Positions 12,235 through 13,784 of a DNA stretch of 13,784 bases are shown piece by piece. The number at the start of each line of letters is the position of its first letter. The first letter of the stretch is position 1. A program made the position numbers and the translations under genes. Under the pieces are notes generated by a model. The model searched no databases. It worked only from the letters and a program-made list of their open reading frames with translations, and was not told the origin of the DNA. The DNA is from J088 sp003695505 [NCBI: Candidatus Dadabacteria bacterium] (GTDB lineage: Bacteria > J088): NCBI GenBank assembly GCA_003695505.1, contig RFIY01000069.1, forward strand, positions 1-13,784, read 5' to 3'.

Positions 12235-13725
12235 ATGGCGGATAAGAAGAAGACAGAAACGGCGGGTTCGCCCAGGCGCAAAGCCACACCGTCGGCGGGC
12301 AAGGGCAAGAAGGCGCCTGCCCGCAAGGCTGCCAGCAGGCAGGCCTCGTCCGCGAAGAAGCCAACGGCGCGAAAATCCGGCGGGAAAAAGAAAAGCGCCG
12401 CCGCGAAGTTGCCTGCACCGTCCGGATCTGATGCATCCGCGATACTGCCGAAGGCAAAACGCGGTCCGATCATCGACGATGTCGACATCCGGTCGCTGCA
12501 CACCAAGGAGCATTACGAGGTCGAGACGAAGGACGGCTGGACACTCGTGATCACGCGCTATAAGCCGATCCCGCAGGACTGGCATCAGCCGATCCTGAAC
12601 GTGCCGTTGCTGCTGGTCCACGGCTTCAGTCAGAACCGGCACGCCTGGACGGCCGGCGAGTTCGTCAAGGACATGCTCTATTTCGGTTGCGACATCCATA
12701 TCCTGGAGTTGCGGGGTCACGGTCTGTCGAGCCTGAAATTGCAGCAGCAGAAGGCCGATGCCGGCATCAAACCGTTGCCCGAGACATTCAATTACGGCTG
12801 GGATCTGAGTCACTATTTTCTGTACGACGTGCCGGCCGCGATCGACGCCGTCAAACAGATCACCGGTCGCGACAAGATTGCCTATTGCGGCCATTCGATG
12901 GGCGGCATGATCGGCTATGGACTCGCCAGCCAGCGCGATGATCTGCTCTGTATGGCGACGGTGGGTTCGCCTGCGGATCTCGGAGCCGAGGCCTGGTGGA
13001 TCCGTCTCGCGGCGCTGGCCGGCGGAATGATCCCGTTACTCCAGGCGATCGCCAGACTGGCGGACGATGAGCGGGCCGTGCTGTTCAGGGCATTGCGCAA
13101 AAACCGGTTTGTCGGGCGCTGGGTGCCGGATGCGCTCTCGAAAGAACGGTTGCTCAATCCGGAATTTGTACCCATGGACTGGTTTCTCGGTACGTTATAC
13201 CGGTCGATTGCGACGGCGAACGAGGCAATCCCGACCTGGATTCCGCGGGAATTTCGTCTGTTTAACCCGACCAAGGTCGCGCTCGAGGATGTACGCTGGC
13301 TGCTGAAGGAGGGAGGAGAGCGCGAACCGGTGCGCGTGCTGCTGACATTCCTGCGCTGGATTCGTCACCGTGAGATGGTCTGTTATTCGTCTGGATACGA
13401 CATCAAGGCCAATTTTCACAAGATCCGGCTGCCGCTGACGATTATTTTCGGCGATGAGGATATACTTGCCGGAATGAAAAGTACGCGCGCGATTTACGAA
13501 GCGGCGCAGAGTGACTATCTGGTCTGGCGACCTGTGCGTGGCAACAGCCACATCGAGATCACGATGGGTGACGATATTCGCCAGATCGCCTATGACATCA
13601 AGAATCTGATCGAGTTTGCGATCACGCACCAGGACGATCGTCCGCGCCTGCCGCGTCGGGCGGCGCATCGGCGTCAATTGCTGCGTGGTGTCAGCCGCGG
13701 ACGCCGCCGCCGCTCCATCCGGTAA
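12235..13725 (+). CDS. Alpha/beta hydrolase with histone-H1-like basic leader
   Basis: A 496-aa protein in three parts. Residues 1-77 are low-complexity Lys/Ala/Ser/Pro/Arg sequence of histone H1 or PhaF/AlgP type, with many AxKK and ARK steps. Residues about 90-465 form an alpha/beta hydrolase: HGFSQNR (129-135, oxyanion hole), ELRGHG (158-163), nucleophile elbow GHSMGG (219-224, Ser221), acid GDEDILAG (Asp407 or Asp409) and GNSHIE (His439). A large helical lid lies between about 250 and 390. Residues 468-496 form a very arginine-rich tail. The catalytic triad is complete, so it should be an active esterase or lipase-like enzyme; the substrate is unknown. Basic ends suggest binding to DNA, RNA, polyphosphate, acidic lipid or a storage granule (inference). 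No signal peptide is seen. I chose ATG 12235 over GTG 12226 because GGGA at 12220-12223 is 11 bases from the ATG but only 2 from the GTG. Confidence 0.85.
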   Translation: MADKKKTETAGSPRRKATPSAGKGKKAPARKAASRQASSAKKPTARKSGGKKKSAAAKLPAPSGSDASAILPKAKRGPIIDDVDIRSLHTKEHYEVETKDGWTLVITRYKPIPQDWHQPILNVPLLLVHGFSQNRHAWTAGEFVKDMLYFGCDIHILELRGHGLSSLKLQQQKADAGIKPLPETFNYGWDLSHYFLYDVPAAIDAVKQITGRDKIAYCGHSMGGMIGYGLASQRDDLLCMATVGSPADLGAEAWWIRLAALAGGMIPLLQAIARLADDERAVLFRALRKNRFVGRWVPDALSKERLLNPEFVPMDWFLGTLYRSIATANEAIPTWIPREFRLFNPTKVALEDVRWLLKEGGEREPVRVLLTFLRWIRHREMVCYSSGYDIKANFHKIRLPLTIIFGDEDILAGMKSTRAIYEAAQSDYLVWRPVRGNSHIEITMGDDIRQIAYDIKNLIEFAITHQDDRPRLPRRAAHRRQLLRGVSRGRRRRSIR

Positions 13726-13734
13726 ACAGACCTC

Positions 13735-13784
13735 GTGGCGTCGCCGTCCGCCTCGGCGCGCATCGAGCGCCGCTTCTACTGGAA
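13735..13784 (+). CDS. Possible partial CDS running off the window
   Basis: A GTG at 13735, ten bases after the hydrolase stop, opens a frame that stays open for 16 codons to the window edge (ASPSASARIERRFYW after the start). There is no ATG alternative and no clear ribosome site. The fragment is too short to recognise, and a small hairpin (13754-13772) overlaps it. Low confidence. Confidence 0.25.
   Translation, partial: MASPSASARIERRFYW

Noticed and set aside
13754-13772. CGGCGC/GCGCCG hairpin after the alpha/beta hydrolase as a terminator
   Set aside because: No U-run follows and it may lie inside the next gene; short GC stems are common at this base composition.
1-13784. CRISPR arrays, insertion sequences, phage genes, tRNA genes or attachment sites
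   Set aside because: No spaced direct repeats, transposase motifs, terminal inverted repeats or tRNA-like folds were noticed when reading through the window.

Overview
The window reads as chromosomal housekeeping and motility DNA from a GC-rich, Gram-negative, flagellated bacterium. Coding density is high. I see no rRNA, tRNA, insertion sequence, phage gene, CRISPR array or long repeat. Lineage is inferred only. The flagellin, FliD and FliS set fits Proteobacteria in the broad sense. The App1-like HAD protein, the NHG-type lipoprotein, the DES1-type sphingolipid desaturase and the alpha/beta hydrolase with a lysine-rich leader feel more like Myxococcota/Bradymonadota-type (former deltaproteobacterial) proteins than enteric ones. 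A gammaproteobacterium is not excluded.

Region 1 (16-3837, minus strand) is a flagellar filament block read from right to left: flagellin, a strong intrinsic terminator, the filament cap fliD, the flagellin chaperone fliS, and a soluble FleS-like sensor kinase. The terminator lies only about 24 bases before the fliD start. It therefore probably acts as an attenuator that keeps flagellin high relative to the downstream genes, or fliD has a promoter inside flagellin.

Region 2 (4008-4912) holds cobS (last steps of cobalamin synthesis, minus strand) and the divergent control region it shares with the next gene. That region contains a near-perfect FadR/PdhR-type GntR operator palindrome.

Region 3 (4913-9420) starts with a plus-strand homologue of eukaryotic dihydroceramide delta-4 desaturase. 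It is followed, tail to tail, by a minus-strand run of four closely packed genes: fur-type regulator, UPF0173 metallo-beta-lactamase-fold hydrolase, mnmE (tRNA U34 modification), and an App1-like HAD phosphatase whose start codon overlaps the mnmE stop.

Region 4 (9545-12047, plus strand) is a coupled three-gene operon divergent from fur: rimO (ribosomal protein S12 methylthiotransferase), a small lipoprotein of unknown function, and a DUF924 protein. They are joined by GTGA and ATGA stop/start overlaps.

Region 5 (12235-13784) carries an alpha/beta hydrolase with a histone-H1-like basic leader and a basic C-terminal tail, then the possible first codons of another gene cut by the window edge.

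The best candidates for something under-described are the bacterial DES1-type desaturase facing a putative lipid phosphatase, the basic-tailed hydrolase, and the lipoprotein in the rimO operon. I found no defence system, toxin-antitoxin pair or other clearly new multi-gene machine.
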